Source: JAKFWF01 sp041745515 (GTDB lineage Bacteria; Pseudomonadota; Alphaproteobacteria; Rhizobiales; Hyphomicrobiaceae). From it: a stretch of DNA of 9,391 bases. Positions 1 through 6,589 of the stretch are shown here, in pieces. The position numbers and the translations under genes were made by a program. The notes below the pieces were generated by a model. It did no database searches, had not been told where the DNA came from, and was given only the letters and a program-made list of their open reading frames with translations. Numbering within the stretch: the first letter of the stretch is position 1; every line of letters starts with the position of its first letter. The stretch covers positions 1 to 9,391 of the forward strand of contig JBGTIU010000004.1 in NCBI GenBank assembly GCA_041745515.1, given 5' to 3'.

Positions 1-646
1 GCACGGCCAGCGCGGCGCGGTCCGGCGCCAGCACAACGCGCACCGTCTGCGCCTCCGGGATCACCGGCACACCCGTTTCGCGCTGCCATTGATCGAGCGA
101 ACGCCCGGTCGCGTCGATCACCTCGAGCGCCCGCGTGATCCGCTGGGTATCGGTCGGCGCCAATCGCTGAGCCATGTCGGGGTCGCGCCGATGCAGCATT
201 TCGTGCAGACGTCGTGACCCCAAACGACTGGCCTCAGCCCGCCAATGCCGGCGGTGTACGTCCGGGATCGGCGGAACCGGTGAAAGACCCTCCAACAGCG
301 CCTTGAAATAAAGGCCGGTGCCGCCAACGATAATCGGCAGGCACTTTGCGGCCTCGGCGGCGGCCAGCACCGAACGAACATCAACGATGTAACGTGCCAC
401 GGAATAAGCGTCAGCCGCAGCAATCGTGCCGAACAGCCGGTGTGGGGCGATCGCCTCGTCCTGCACCGAGGGCCGAGCGGTCAGTATCCGCAGGTCGCGG
501 TAGACCTGCATGCTGTCGGCGTTGACGATCCAGGCGTTGCCCAGCCGGACCGCAAGGTCGAGTGCCAACGCCGACTTGCCGCTTGCGGTCGGTCCGGCGA
601 TTAGGACGGCGCGGGTGGGGAGCATCGCGTGTTGCGCTTCCATCAT
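1..646 (-). CDS. miaA: tRNA dimethylallyltransferase, 3' end beyond window
   Basis: MiaA transfers a dimethylallyl group to N6 of A37 in tRNAs that read UNN codons, a cytoplasmic tRNA modification. About 215 codons are visible; the family is usually near 300 residues, so the C-terminal third lies beyond the left edge. Translated on the minus strand from ATG at 646, it shows a P-loop GPTASGKS at residues 18-25, the MiaA signature NADSMQVY at 42-49 with the expected catalytic Asp44, VGGTGLYFKAL at 107-117 with Thr110, and a TDTQRITRALEV segment near the visible end. Two adjacent ATG codons (646 and 643) could both serve as start. The frame stays open further upstream and no strong ribosome binding site decides between them. 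The gene diverges from serB. Family assignment is secure and there is no sign of damage; truncation is only the window edge. Confidence 0.95.
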   Translation of the reverse strand, partial: MMEAQHAMLPTRAVLIAGPTASGKSALALDLAVRLGNAWIVNADSMQVYRDLRILTARPSVQDEAIAPHRLFGTIAAADAYSVARYIVDVRSVLAAAEAAKCLPIIVGGTGLYFKALLEGLSPVPPIPDVHRRHWRAEASRLGSRRLHEMLHRRDPDMAQRLAPTDTQRITRALEVIDATGRSLDQWQRETGVPVIPEAQTVRVVLAPDRAALAV

Positions 647-702
647 TTCAAACCAGTCGAGCACGACACTTCGTGATACGGCTCACGCATTTCGCGCCAC
701 GA

Positions 703-739
703 GTGTCACCCTCGGGCTTGTCCCGATGACCCATGACAC
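703..739. repeat. REP-like imperfect palindrome in the miaA-serB gap
   Basis: The arms GTGTCA (703-708) and TGACAC (734-739) are complementary. They flank an inner stem CGGG (713-716) / CCCG (722-725) around the loop CTTGT. This CGGGCTTGTCCCG core with GTCA/TGAC flanks resembles dispersed intergenic palindromes I recall from Bradyrhizobium-type genomes; that likeness is from memory. It sits in the 235-nt divergent gap between miaA and serB. I see no other convincing element in that gap, and no clear sigma-70 promoter for either gene. Confidence 0.5.
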
Positions 740-881
740 GGAGAATGCGCGGCTCCATCATGGCCGTGACGTTACAGCGATGCATTAGCACCGAACCTTC
801 TGTCTGATGGTTGCCGGGACAGACCCGACCGTGACATCCGTGGTCTATTTTGATTGTGCCTCCTCTGCGAGAATGCCGTAA

Positions 882-1805
882 ATGAACCAAAACTACGCAC
901 TCATCCTTACCGGTTCACCCGCTAATCCGGCGCTGAGCAAGCGTATCGTCGCGCGGGCCTGGCAAGCTATCCCCGCAACCGACCGTCTCGATTGTCAGTG
1001 GTTGCGCCCGATGGAGGCATGGTCGGCGCGGTTTGTGTCCGATGCCCAATCGCAGTCCATCGTTGGCCTGCGCCAGCAGATCGCCGCCGCTCTCGGCAAC
1101 ATTGCCTGCGACGTCAACATCGTGACCGACGAAACGGGAAAACGTCGCAAGAAGCTGCTCATAGCGGACATGGACTCCACCATCATCAGTCAGGAATGCA
1201 TCGACGAAATGGCGGGCGCACGAGGCCTCAAAACACAGATTTCGGCGATCACCGAGCGCGCGATGCGGGGCGAGCTCGAATTCGAGGCAGCACTGCGCGA
1301 GCGGCTTGCCTTGCTGGCCGGCCTGACCGCCGCCGATCTGCGTCGCGTCTTCGACGAGCGCATCACCATGATGCCGGGGGCCAGAACCCTGGTCGCCACG
1401 ATGCGGGCCCATGGCGCTCACACGGCACTTGTGTCCGGCGGCTTCACGTTCTTCACCGAGTTGGTCGCGGCGCGTGCCGGCTTCGACAAAAACCATGCCA
1501 ACACGTTGGAGTTCGATGAGGCCGGCCGCCTCACGGGACGCGTTGTTGGCACGATCTTGGGGCGCGAGGCAAAACGCGCGACGCTCGAACGGCTGGCAGC
1601 TGAACGCGGTATTGCCATGGACGCGACGCTGGCCGTAGGCGACGGCGCCAACGATCTTGCCATGATCAAAGCCGCGGGCCTGGGCGTTGCCTACCGCGCC
1701 AAACCAGTCGTCGCCGCCGAAGCAACCGCATCGATCGTCCACGGCGATCTGACCGCCCTGCTGTATCTGCAGGGCTATCGACAAGACGAGTTTGTGACGG
1801 GGTAA
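882..1805 (+). CDS. serB: Phosphoserine phosphatase SerB
   Basis: SerB hydrolyses O-phospho-L-serine to L-serine, the last step of the phosphorylated serine pathway, in the cytoplasm. The 307-residue product has an N-terminal regulatory-type domain of roughly 85 residues followed by a HAD-superfamily phosphatase domain. Motif I is DMDST at 96-100 (nucleophile Asp96 and general acid Asp98), motif II is SGG at 185-187, the motif III lysine is about Lys231 in GREAKRATL, and motif IV is GDGAND at 253-258. IISQECIDEMA at 101-111 is the usual SerB cap entry. Length is close to other proteobacterial SerB proteins. The ATG at 882 has only a weak purine-rich site upstream, but the N-terminus (MNQNYALILTG) begins where the family normally does. 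It diverges from miaA and is followed after 205 nt by a glycosyltransferase-like gene on the same strand. All catalytic residues are present. Confidence 0.96.
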   Translation: MNQNYALILTGSPANPALSKRIVARAWQAIPATDRLDCQWLRPMEAWSARFVSDAQSQSIVGLRQQIAAALGNIACDVNIVTDETGKRRKKLLIADMDSTIISQECIDEMAGARGLKTQISAITERAMRGELEFEAALRERLALLAGLTAADLRRVFDERITMMPGARTLVATMRAHGAHTALVSGGFTFFTELVAARAGFDKNHANTLEFDEAGRLTGRVVGTILGREAKRATLERLAAERGIAMDATLAVGDGANDLAMIKAAGLGVAYRAKPVVAAEATASIVHGDLTALLYLQGYRQDEFVTG

Positions 1806-1996
1806 AGGGGACAGCCGATGCCGATCCACGCCCTGGTGAATAGGTCGGGCTCGTTGCAAAGCAGATGCGTGCGACAACCGCTTCATCTCGGAATCGGCGC
1901 AGGACGCGAGTTGGAAGTGGACCAGGACGATGCATTGCACCAAACCGAGGTAGGTGTTGATCTGCACGGCAAACTGGACCAAGCTTCTGCGATTAT

Positions 1997-2003
1997 AGGA
2001 GGG
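1997..2003 (+). promoter_or_regulatory. Strong Shine-Dalgarno site fixing a TTG start
   Basis: AGGAGGG lies 7 nt before the TTG codon at 2011, an almost ideal complement to the 16S rRNA 3' end. No ATG or GTG in the same frame is as well placed, so this site decides the start of the glycosyltransferase-like gene. Confidence 0.75.
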
Positions 2004-2010
2004 CCGGCAA

Positions 2011-3060
2011 TTGAAGACGATTGCTTACTTGGTTTACGGTTCGCAACCCATTTATCAGCTTGAATTGACATACAGCGTTCTGTCTGCCGCCCATTTCCTG
2101 CGCCAGCTTCCGGCTGGTATTCGCATCGTATTGATCACCGATTCTCTGCACCAACGTTTAGACCTTCCGATCGAGTACATTACGCTCGGTGAGGACGACC
2201 TTAAGCGATGGACACTCGGTGGGTCATATAATCATGCAGCAAAATATCACGCCCTGTTGATGGTTATGGATCGATTTAAAGGTTCGGTGGCGCTCATCGA
2301 CACGGATACCTATTTCCTGGCGCATCCAAACCGCATGTTTGACCGAATTTCCGAAGGTAGAGCTGTCATGCATGCGGAAGACGGTTACCTCGGCGAAAAG
2401 CCTTATTGGCAACGACTTCTCAATTCCATAACGGCCCCGGTGGCTGGCTATGCGGTGACAGCGTCGTCACGCATGCACAATTCCGGAGTAATCGGCCTTC
2501 ATAACTCTGCGCGTGCGGCAATTGAGGACGTTCTCCCGCTAATGTCCGAGCTGTATGCCATCGAGCCGGTATTCAACATTGAGCAGTATGCATTCACAGC
2601 CGTCTTGGAGCAGCACACCCAATTGAATGTCTGCCCCGACGTTGTTAGGCACTATTGGGGACACGATCGTCGTTTTTGCCACGCTCACATCAAAAGCCTT
2701 TTCCCGTCCTTCGAGAGGTCTCGGTTTGACGCACACGTTGAACGACTACCTGCTATTGAGCAGCCCGAAAAACCACTGCTGTTGAAAATTGCGGCCCGAT
2801 TGAAGCAGCTGCAGCGTAGCGCCGGCGGAGATTATCGCTTTGCCTACCTTGCCTATAAATGCGCTATGTCCAGTTCGCAAACAGCGATCGCAGATGCCTG
2901 GGCAAATGTTGCGCTCGATTCGCTGCGAGAGTCCGGAAACATGGAGTCTTTTGTAAAAAAGGATTTTGTTTTCTTTGCTGAGAATAGTTTGAGCAACCAC
3001 AAATGGCTGGCAGAAGACACGCGACAGCGCTGGAAAAACTATTGGTCGACATATGCGTGA
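2011..3060 (+). CDS. GT-A fold glycosyltransferase-like protein, specificity unknown
   Basis: The 349-residue product looks like a nucleotide-diphospho-sugar transferase with a GT-A fold. An N-terminal strand (KTIAYLVYGSQPIYQLEL) is followed by a segment ending in ALIDTDTYFLAHP, where DTD at 97-99 is placed like the metal- and nucleotide-sugar-binding DxD motif. HNSGVIGLH at 156-164 and EQYAFTAVL at 191-199 resemble the acceptor-side region of GT8-like and related families. HYWGHD (214-219) may be a late metal-binding histidine motif. The last 100 residues look helical. There is no signal peptide or membrane segment, so it is probably cytoplasmic. The start is TTG behind a strong ribosome binding site. 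Base composition is odd: sampled 60-nt lines at 2221, 2521 and 2941 give 38, 50 and 33 percent GC, against 70 percent in serB (1261) and 58 percent in the binding protein (8221), which suggests transfer. It converges on the membrane-protein gene. The fold class is likely; donor and acceptor sugars cannot be inferred. Confidence 0.75.
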   Translation: MKTIAYLVYGSQPIYQLELTYSVLSAAHFLRQLPAGIRIVLITDSLHQRLDLPIEYITLGEDDLKRWTLGGSYNHAAKYHALLMVMDRFKGSVALIDTDTYFLAHPNRMFDRISEGRAVMHAEDGYLGEKPYWQRLLNSITAPVAGYAVTASSRMHNSGVIGLHNSARAAIEDVLPLMSELYAIEPVFNIEQYAFTAVLEQHTQLNVCPDVVRHYWGHDRRFCHAHIKSLFPSFERSRFDAHVERLPAIEQPEKPLLLKIAARLKQLQRSAGGDYRFAYLAYKCAMSSSQTAIADAWANVALDSLRESGNMESFVKKDFVFFAENSLSNHKWLAEDTRQRWKNYWSTYA

Positions 3061-3163
3061 ACTTTCAGGTATTGCTCAACTTGGAGAATCTGGCAGCGTC
3101 CTGGCCTACCCTTCGCCGACAGAGTAGCCAAGCGCGCGTGGCACTATTGCGCCCCACGTCACC

Positions 3164-3868
3164 TCAACCCGACATCCACTCCCTCGCCCGCATCGCCGCC
3201 AACAGCGCCCGTGCCCGCACCCGGTCCCGCAGAGTGATTAGTCGCGGCCGCAGTACGATCCACTGCGCCTCGATCCGTGTGCCCAGCTTGTGCTTCACCA
3301 TGCGGCCATAGCGCCAAGCCCAAGACGCGCGGATTGCTGCAAACATCCGGTCTTTCCACGGCATCAGCCAATCGTGCGCGAGCGCGAACCAGCCGATCCG
3401 CATTAACTGAGGCTGCGTCAGCATGAAGAGCCGCGCGATCACTGCCGTGCCAACCACCTTGGCGCCGACGAACAGCAGCGCCGCCAACACGGTGTGACCG
3501 GTCGCGATCAGGTAGAGCGCCAGCAGCTTCAGCGGAAACAGCAAAGCTGATGGCAGCACGAACGCCGTCAGCGCGGCGTAGGGCGGCAAACCGGCGATGA
3601 CACCCTCGATCTTCGCTACGATCGGAAAGCGCGCAAGCCGTCCGATCCAGGCGGCGAGCGGCCGCCAGCCCCATTCCTCGAACAGCAGGATGAAGGCCAG
3701 CAGGATCTCGAAGAAGCGCCGGACCAACAGCTTGACGAGAGACCAGCCCCTGAACCAGCAGGCGACCAGCAATGCCTTCGTCGCCGCGACAACCCAAACT
3801 CCGAGCGCACGCGCTAACGCACCCAGCCGTGCCGGCAAACTATCGTCGGGGTTATCGGGCTTGGGCAT
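3164..3868 (-). CDS. Conserved-looking membrane protein of unknown function
   Basis: I do not recognise this 234-residue protein. It reads from ATG at 3868 to TGA at 3164. A short acidic start (MPKPDNPDDS) precedes hydrophobic stretches at about 22-38 and 52-65. A strongly hydrophobic pair follows at about 96-122 and 126-149, separated by the short turn ATGHT. The C-terminal 75 residues are rich in Arg, Lys and Trp (HDWLMPWKDR, RASWAWRYGRMVKHK) and end in a basic helical tail, probably cytoplasmic. It most likely sits in the inner membrane with two to four spans. No catalytic motif is visible. Codon use and GC content match the core genes. It lies 140 nt downstream of the SDR gene on the same strand, so it could be the last gene of that operon or have its own promoter in the repeat-bearing gap. 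It converges with the glycosyltransferase-like gene (103-nt gap with no clear terminator). Confidence 0.8.
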   Translation of the reverse strand: MPKPDNPDDSLPARLGALARALGVWVVAATKALLVACWFRGWSLVKLLVRRFFEILLAFILLFEEWGWRPLAAWIGRLARFPIVAKIEGVIAGLPPYAALTAFVLPSALLFPLKLLALYLIATGHTVLAALLFVGAKVVGTAVIARLFMLTQPQLMRIGWFALAHDWLMPWKDRMFAAIRASWAWRYGRMVKHKLGTRIEAQWIVLRPRLITLRDRVRARALLAAMRAREWMSG

Positions 3869-3922
3869 GGGTCACTGCTGTCCGGCCCAATTTCGCGCAA
3901 CACCAAAACCCTCAAAAGTTTG

Positions 3923-3962
3923 CCTCCCCGGCCGGAGCGCGACAGCGCGGAGAGGGGAAGGC
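3923..3962. repeat. GC-rich imperfect hairpin repeat between two minus-strand genes
   Basis: An inner stem GCGC (3937-3940) / GCGC (3945-3948) closes the tetraloop GACA. An outer CCCC (3926-3929) pairs with GGGG (3954-3957) across a mismatched GGCCGGA/GGAGA interior. The CTCCCCGGCCGGAGCGC motif resembles dispersed intergenic repeats I recall from Bradyrhizobium-type genomes. It lies downstream of the SDR stop and upstream of the membrane-protein start, so it may attenuate or end transcription of the kdsB-pheA-SDR unit. No T-tract follows in the minus-strand direction, so it is not a canonical intrinsic terminator. Nothing else is evident in this 140-nt gap. Confidence 0.5.
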
Positions 3963-4008
3963 AGTGAGAGAGGCGGTGTCTGATCGACGACATTGGAGTT
4001 GCACCAGC

Positions 4009-4764
4009 TCACACGCAGCGCCCGCCGTCGACTTCCATGGCGACGCCAGTGATGAAGTTCGACGCCGGATCGGCAAAGAACAGCGCGGCGTTGGCGATGT
4101 CGGAGGGGCGCGACATGCGGCCGAGCGGGATCGTCGCCACGAACTTCGCTCGGTTCTCGGGCGTGTCGGGTACGCCCATGAACTGTTCGAGCATGCCGGT
4201 CTCGCCGATCACCGGGTTGATGGCGCAGACGCGGATTTTCTTCGGCGCCAGCTCCGCCGCCAGCGACTTGGTGAGCGTGATGGCGGCACCCTTGGAGCCG
4301 TTGTACCATGTCAAACCGGGGCGCGGACGCACGCCCGCCGTCGACGCCGTGTTGATGATGACACCGCCGCCGCGCTTCTCCATCTCCGGCACGCAGGCGA
4401 GCGTCGCGAAATAGATCGCCTTGACGTTGACAGCGTAGATCCGGTCGAACTCGTCCTCGCTGACGCCCAGCAGCGGCTGGTTCTTGTGGGTATAGCCAGC
4501 ATTGTTGACCATGATGTCGAGGCCACCGAACGCGGTTACAGCTTCTGCCACCATCGCCGCCACATCGGTCCTTCTCGTCACGTCGCAGGCAACATGCGAG
4601 GCAGAAGCGCCAATCGCCTGGGCGACCTCGCGTGCGCCTTGCCCGTTGATGTCGGCCACCACCACCTTGGCGCCCTCGGCCGCGTACAGCTCGCAGATGC
4701 CGCGGCCGAATCCCGATGCTCCGCCGGTAACGATTGCGACCTTGCCGTCGAGCTTGTGTGCCAT
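4009..4764 (-). CDS. SDR-family NAD(P)-dependent oxidoreductase
   Basis: This is a classical short-chain dehydrogenase/reductase of 251 residues, single Rossmann domain, cytoplasmic. Visible motifs are the cofactor glycine motif TGGASGFG at 13-20, Asp38 at the end of the second strand (DIN, favouring NAD(H) over NADP(H)), NNAG at 87-90, catalytic Ser141 in NTASTAG, and YNGSK with Tyr154 and Lys158. The ending GVAMEVDGGRCV is typical of the family. The start chosen is ATG at 4764 (MAHKLDGKVAIV), with a GAGAG-type ribosome binding site about 10 nt upstream. A longer reading from GTG at 4827 would overlap the 3' end of pheA and add 21 non-family residues. It follows pheA by 25 nt, so the two are probably co-transcribed. 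Such proteins are often named glucose 1-dehydrogenase or 3-oxoacyl-ACP reductase by default. The substrate cannot be read from the sequence, and a role in phenylalanine synthesis is not implied. Confidence 0.93.
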   Translation of the reverse strand: MAHKLDGKVAIVTGGASGFGRGICELYAAEGAKVVVADINGQGAREVAQAIGASASHVACDVTRRTDVAAMVAEAVTAFGGLDIMVNNAGYTHKNQPLLGVSEDEFDRIYAVNVKAIYFATLACVPEMEKRGGGVIINTASTAGVRPRPGLTWYNGSKGAAITLTKSLAAELAPKKIRVCAINPVIGETGMLEQFMGVPDTPENRAKFVATIPLGRMSRPSDIANAALFFADPASNFITGVAMEVDGGRCV

Positions 4765-4789
4765 CGGTGGTTCTCTCGATCTTTCGAAC

Positions 4790-5656
4790 TCAGGAGTGCT
4801 TCGCCGCCATTTCGCGACGGAAAGCACCAGCCGGATAAGTGCCGATCACCTTGAGTTCGCTGGAGAAGAACGACAGCTCCTCCAGCGCCAGCCGGACACT
4901 ACGATCGGCGGGGTGTCCCTCGATGTCGGCATAGAACATGGTGGCGGTGAAGCTGGCATCGATCTGGTAGGATTCGAGCTTGGTCATGTTGACGCCGTTG
5001 GTGGCAAATCCGCCCATCGCCTTGTAGAGCGCGGCCGGTACGTTGCGGACCCGGAAGAAGAAGGTCGTCACGCACAGTCCGTTGCCGGCGGTCGCATCTT
5101 CTGCTGTCGCCGACAGCACGACGAATCGCGTGGTGTTGTGCGCCTCGTCCTCGATGTCGCTCTTGAGAATGTCGAGCCCATAAATTTTCGCCGCGAGCGC
5201 GGACGCAATGGCGGCGACGGAGGGATCATTGCTCTCCGATACGAGCCGCGCGGAGCCCGCCGTGTCGGCCTCCGGCACCGCTTTCAGCCCGAGGCTCCGC
5301 AGCGCGTTGCGGCATTGGCCGAGCGCCTGCACGTGGCTCATCACCGACCTGATGCCGGCGAGTTTGGCGCCCTTGCGCGCCATCAACTGGTGCCGCACCC
5401 GCAGGAAATGCTCGGCGACGATATAGAGACCCGCATTCGGCAACAGATGATGGATGTCGGCGACGCGACCGGCGACCGAGTTTTCGATCGGGATCATGGC
5501 GTACCTCGCCTCGCCCGACTTCACGGCAGCAAGTGCATCCTCGAACGTCGGGCACGCCATCGGCTCGAAATCGGGGTACATTTCCGCGCAGGCCATGTGG
5601 GAATTGGCGCCGGGTTCGCCCTGATAGGAAATCAGCCGTGACGTACTCAATGGCAT
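4790..5656 (-). CDS. pheA: Prephenate dehydratase (monofunctional, with ACT domain)
   Basis: Converts prephenate to phenylpyruvate by decarboxylation and dehydration, the committed step of phenylalanine synthesis, in the cytoplasm. The 288-residue protein has a periplasmic-binding-protein-like catalytic domain with YQGEPGANSH at 11-20, PIENSVAGRV at 56-65 and the signature NTTRF at 174-178, whose TRF carries the catalytic threonine. A C-terminal ACT domain follows at about 195-275, with GVNMTKLES at 221-229 in place of the phenylalanine-binding ESRP-type motif. Feedback inhibition by phenylalanine is therefore expected from the family. There is no chorismate mutase domain, unlike the fused enterobacterial PheA; this monofunctional form is usual in alphaproteobacteria. 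ATG at 5656 is the natural start, with a poor ribosome binding site. It begins 26 nt after the kdsB stop and is followed by an SDR gene after 25 nt. The symbol pheA is used here in the monofunctional sense. Confidence 0.95.
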   Translation of the reverse strand: MPLSTSRLISYQGEPGANSHMACAEMYPDFEPMACPTFEDALAAVKSGEARYAMIPIENSVAGRVADIHHLLPNAGLYIVAEHFLRVRHQLMARKGAKLAGIRSVMSHVQALGQCRNALRSLGLKAVPEADTAGSARLVSESNDPSVAAIASALAAKIYGLDILKSDIEDEAHNTTRFVVLSATAEDATAGNGLCVTTFFFRVRNVPAALYKAMGGFATNGVNMTKLESYQIDASFTATMFYADIEGHPADRSVRLALEELSFFSSELKVIGTYPAGAFRREMAAKHS

Positions 5657-5682
5657 AGGCGGGGCTTTTCAGGATTGTGGGG

Positions 5683-6411
5683 CTAGGCCAGCATTTGCCG
5701 TGCCCGTTCAAGGTCGTGCGGAGTATCGACACCGAGCGGAACCGTGTCAACGAGCGCCACGTCGATGCGCATGCCGGCCTCCAGCGCCCGCAACTGCTCG
5801 AGTTTTTCCCGCATTTCGAGCGGCGATGGAGGCAAGGTGACGAACCGCTCGAGCGCTGCACGGCGATAGGCATAGATGCCGATGTGGTGGTACAGTGGTC
5901 CCTGCCCCCAAGGCGCAGCTGCCCGCGTAAAATAGAGCGCCCGCAGCGTCCGCGATGTGAGCGGCGTGCCGACGACCTTGACCACACTGGAGGCAGTCTT
6001 CTCCGCCTCGTTGGTAATCTCGGCGGCGATGGTCGCGATGTCCGGCCCCGCGGCATGCAGCGGCGCGGCGCAGGCCTCGACCAGCCATGGATCGAGTGTC
6101 GGAAGATCGCCCTGCAGATTGACGATGATCTCGGCTTTTCCTTCCCGGTCGACAGTGTTGACGGCTTCGAAGACGCGGTCGGATCCCGACGCGTGATCGG
6201 CACGCGTCATCACGGCCTCCCCACCGGCCTTTTCAATGATCCTGACGATCTCCAGCGCATCGGTGGCAACCACAACGCGGCCGGCATCGGCTTGAACCGC
6301 GCGCCGCCAGACGTGAACGATCATCGGTTCGCCTTGGATGTCGGCCATCGGCTTGCCCGGCAACCGGCTTGCCTGCATCCGGGCAGGCACGATCACGAGC
6401 GTGTTGGTCAT
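5683..6411 (-). CDS. kdsB: 3-deoxy-manno-octulosonate cytidylyltransferase (CMP-Kdo synthetase)
   Basis: KdsB activates Kdo with CTP to give CMP-Kdo, the donor used by Kdo transferase to build the inner core of lipopolysaccharide; it acts in the cytoplasm. From ATG at 6411 the product has 242 residues, close to the family norm. The nucleotide-binding signature PARMQASRLPGKPM is at 9-22, VVVATD at 46-51, TRADHASGSDR at 69-79 and NLQGDLP at 98-104 (E. coli KdsB has NVQGDEP here). HHIGIYAYRR and GVDTPHDLERAR near the C-terminus also fit. A longer reading from TTG at 6450 would add 13 residues without family support. It is the first gene of a tight minus-strand set with pheA and the SDR gene and is transcribed away from cycM; a possible promoter lies in the shared 178-nt gap. 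Confidence 0.95.
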   Translation of the reverse strand: MTNTLVIVPARMQASRLPGKPMADIQGEPMIVHVWRRAVQADAGRVVVATDALEIVRIIEKAGGEAVMTRADHASGSDRVFEAVNTVDREGKAEIIVNLQGDLPTLDPWLVEACAAPLHAAGPDIATIAAEITNEAEKTASSVVKVVGTPLTSRTLRALYFTRAAAPWGQGPLYHHIGIYAYRRAALERFVTLPPSPLEMREKLEQLRALEAGMRIDVALVDTVPLGVDTPHDLERARQMLA

Positions 6412-6468
6412 GGTTGCAAACCGCCTGCTTTTGCCCAATTGAGGTGACAATTCGTCTCGCCCCCTGCA

Positions 6469-6496
6469 CTTAGAAGTGGGCCGAGGGCTGTTGCAA
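6469..6496 (-). promoter_or_regulatory. Possible kdsB promoter sharing a palindromic -35 box
   Basis: Read on the minus strand, TTGCAA (6496-6491) is followed after 16 nt by TCTAAG (6474-6469), a 4/6 match to TATAAT. TTGCAA is its own reverse complement, so it is also the -35 box proposed for cycM on the other strand. The match is weak and the leader to kdsB would be about 50 nt. This is an inference only. Confidence 0.25.
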
Positions 6497-6518
6497 GGGG
6501 ATTGGGATTTTCTATAGT
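6491..6518 (+). promoter_or_regulatory. Sigma-70-type promoter of cycM
   Basis: TTGCAA at 6491-6496 (4/6 match to the -35 consensus) is separated by 16 nt from TATAGT at 6513-6518 (5/6 match to the -10 consensus). Transcription would start near 6525, giving a leader of about 65 nt before the cycM ATG. It is the best promoter match I noticed in the window. Confidence 0.55.
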
Positions 6519-6589
6519 CCGCGCGGGTACATGCCCGGCGGCGTCTGGTCGCGACGCGTTACAACGAATTGCGGGAAGGGCACGTTCGA

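Noticed and set aside
915..1982. Long minus-strand frame of 355 codons opposite serB
   Set aside because: It starts at TTG, lies antisense to a secure gene in high-GC DNA, and has no recognisable motifs or ribosome binding site.
1992..1997. Perfect TATAAT on the minus strand
   Set aside because: No -35 hexamer lies at suitable spacing, and the region it would transcribe is antisense to serB. It overlaps the ribosome binding site region and is likely chance.
1818..2063. 81-codon plus-strand frame after serB with an AAGGGG upstream
   Set aside because: It overlaps the well-supported start of the glycosyltransferase-like gene by 53 nt in another frame and its product shows no domain-like pattern. 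The 1806-2010 gap also shows no promoter I could defend.
3159..3797. 212-codon minus-strand frame overlapping the membrane-protein gene
   Set aside because: It is a shifted frame of the same stretch; the 3164-3868 frame gives proper membrane segments, and this one gives an Arg/Gly/Ala-rich product.
3772..4854. 360-codon plus-strand frame
   Set aside because: It runs antisense across the SDR gene and the intergenic repeat, with composition typical of shadow frames.
4502..5641. 379-codon plus-strand frame
   Set aside because: It is antisense to both the SDR gene and pheA, each with complete catalytic motifs on the other strand.
5226..6203. 325-codon minus-strand frame across the kdsB-pheA junction
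   Set aside because: It is out of frame with both genes, starts mid-kdsB and has an Arg/Ser-rich low-information product.
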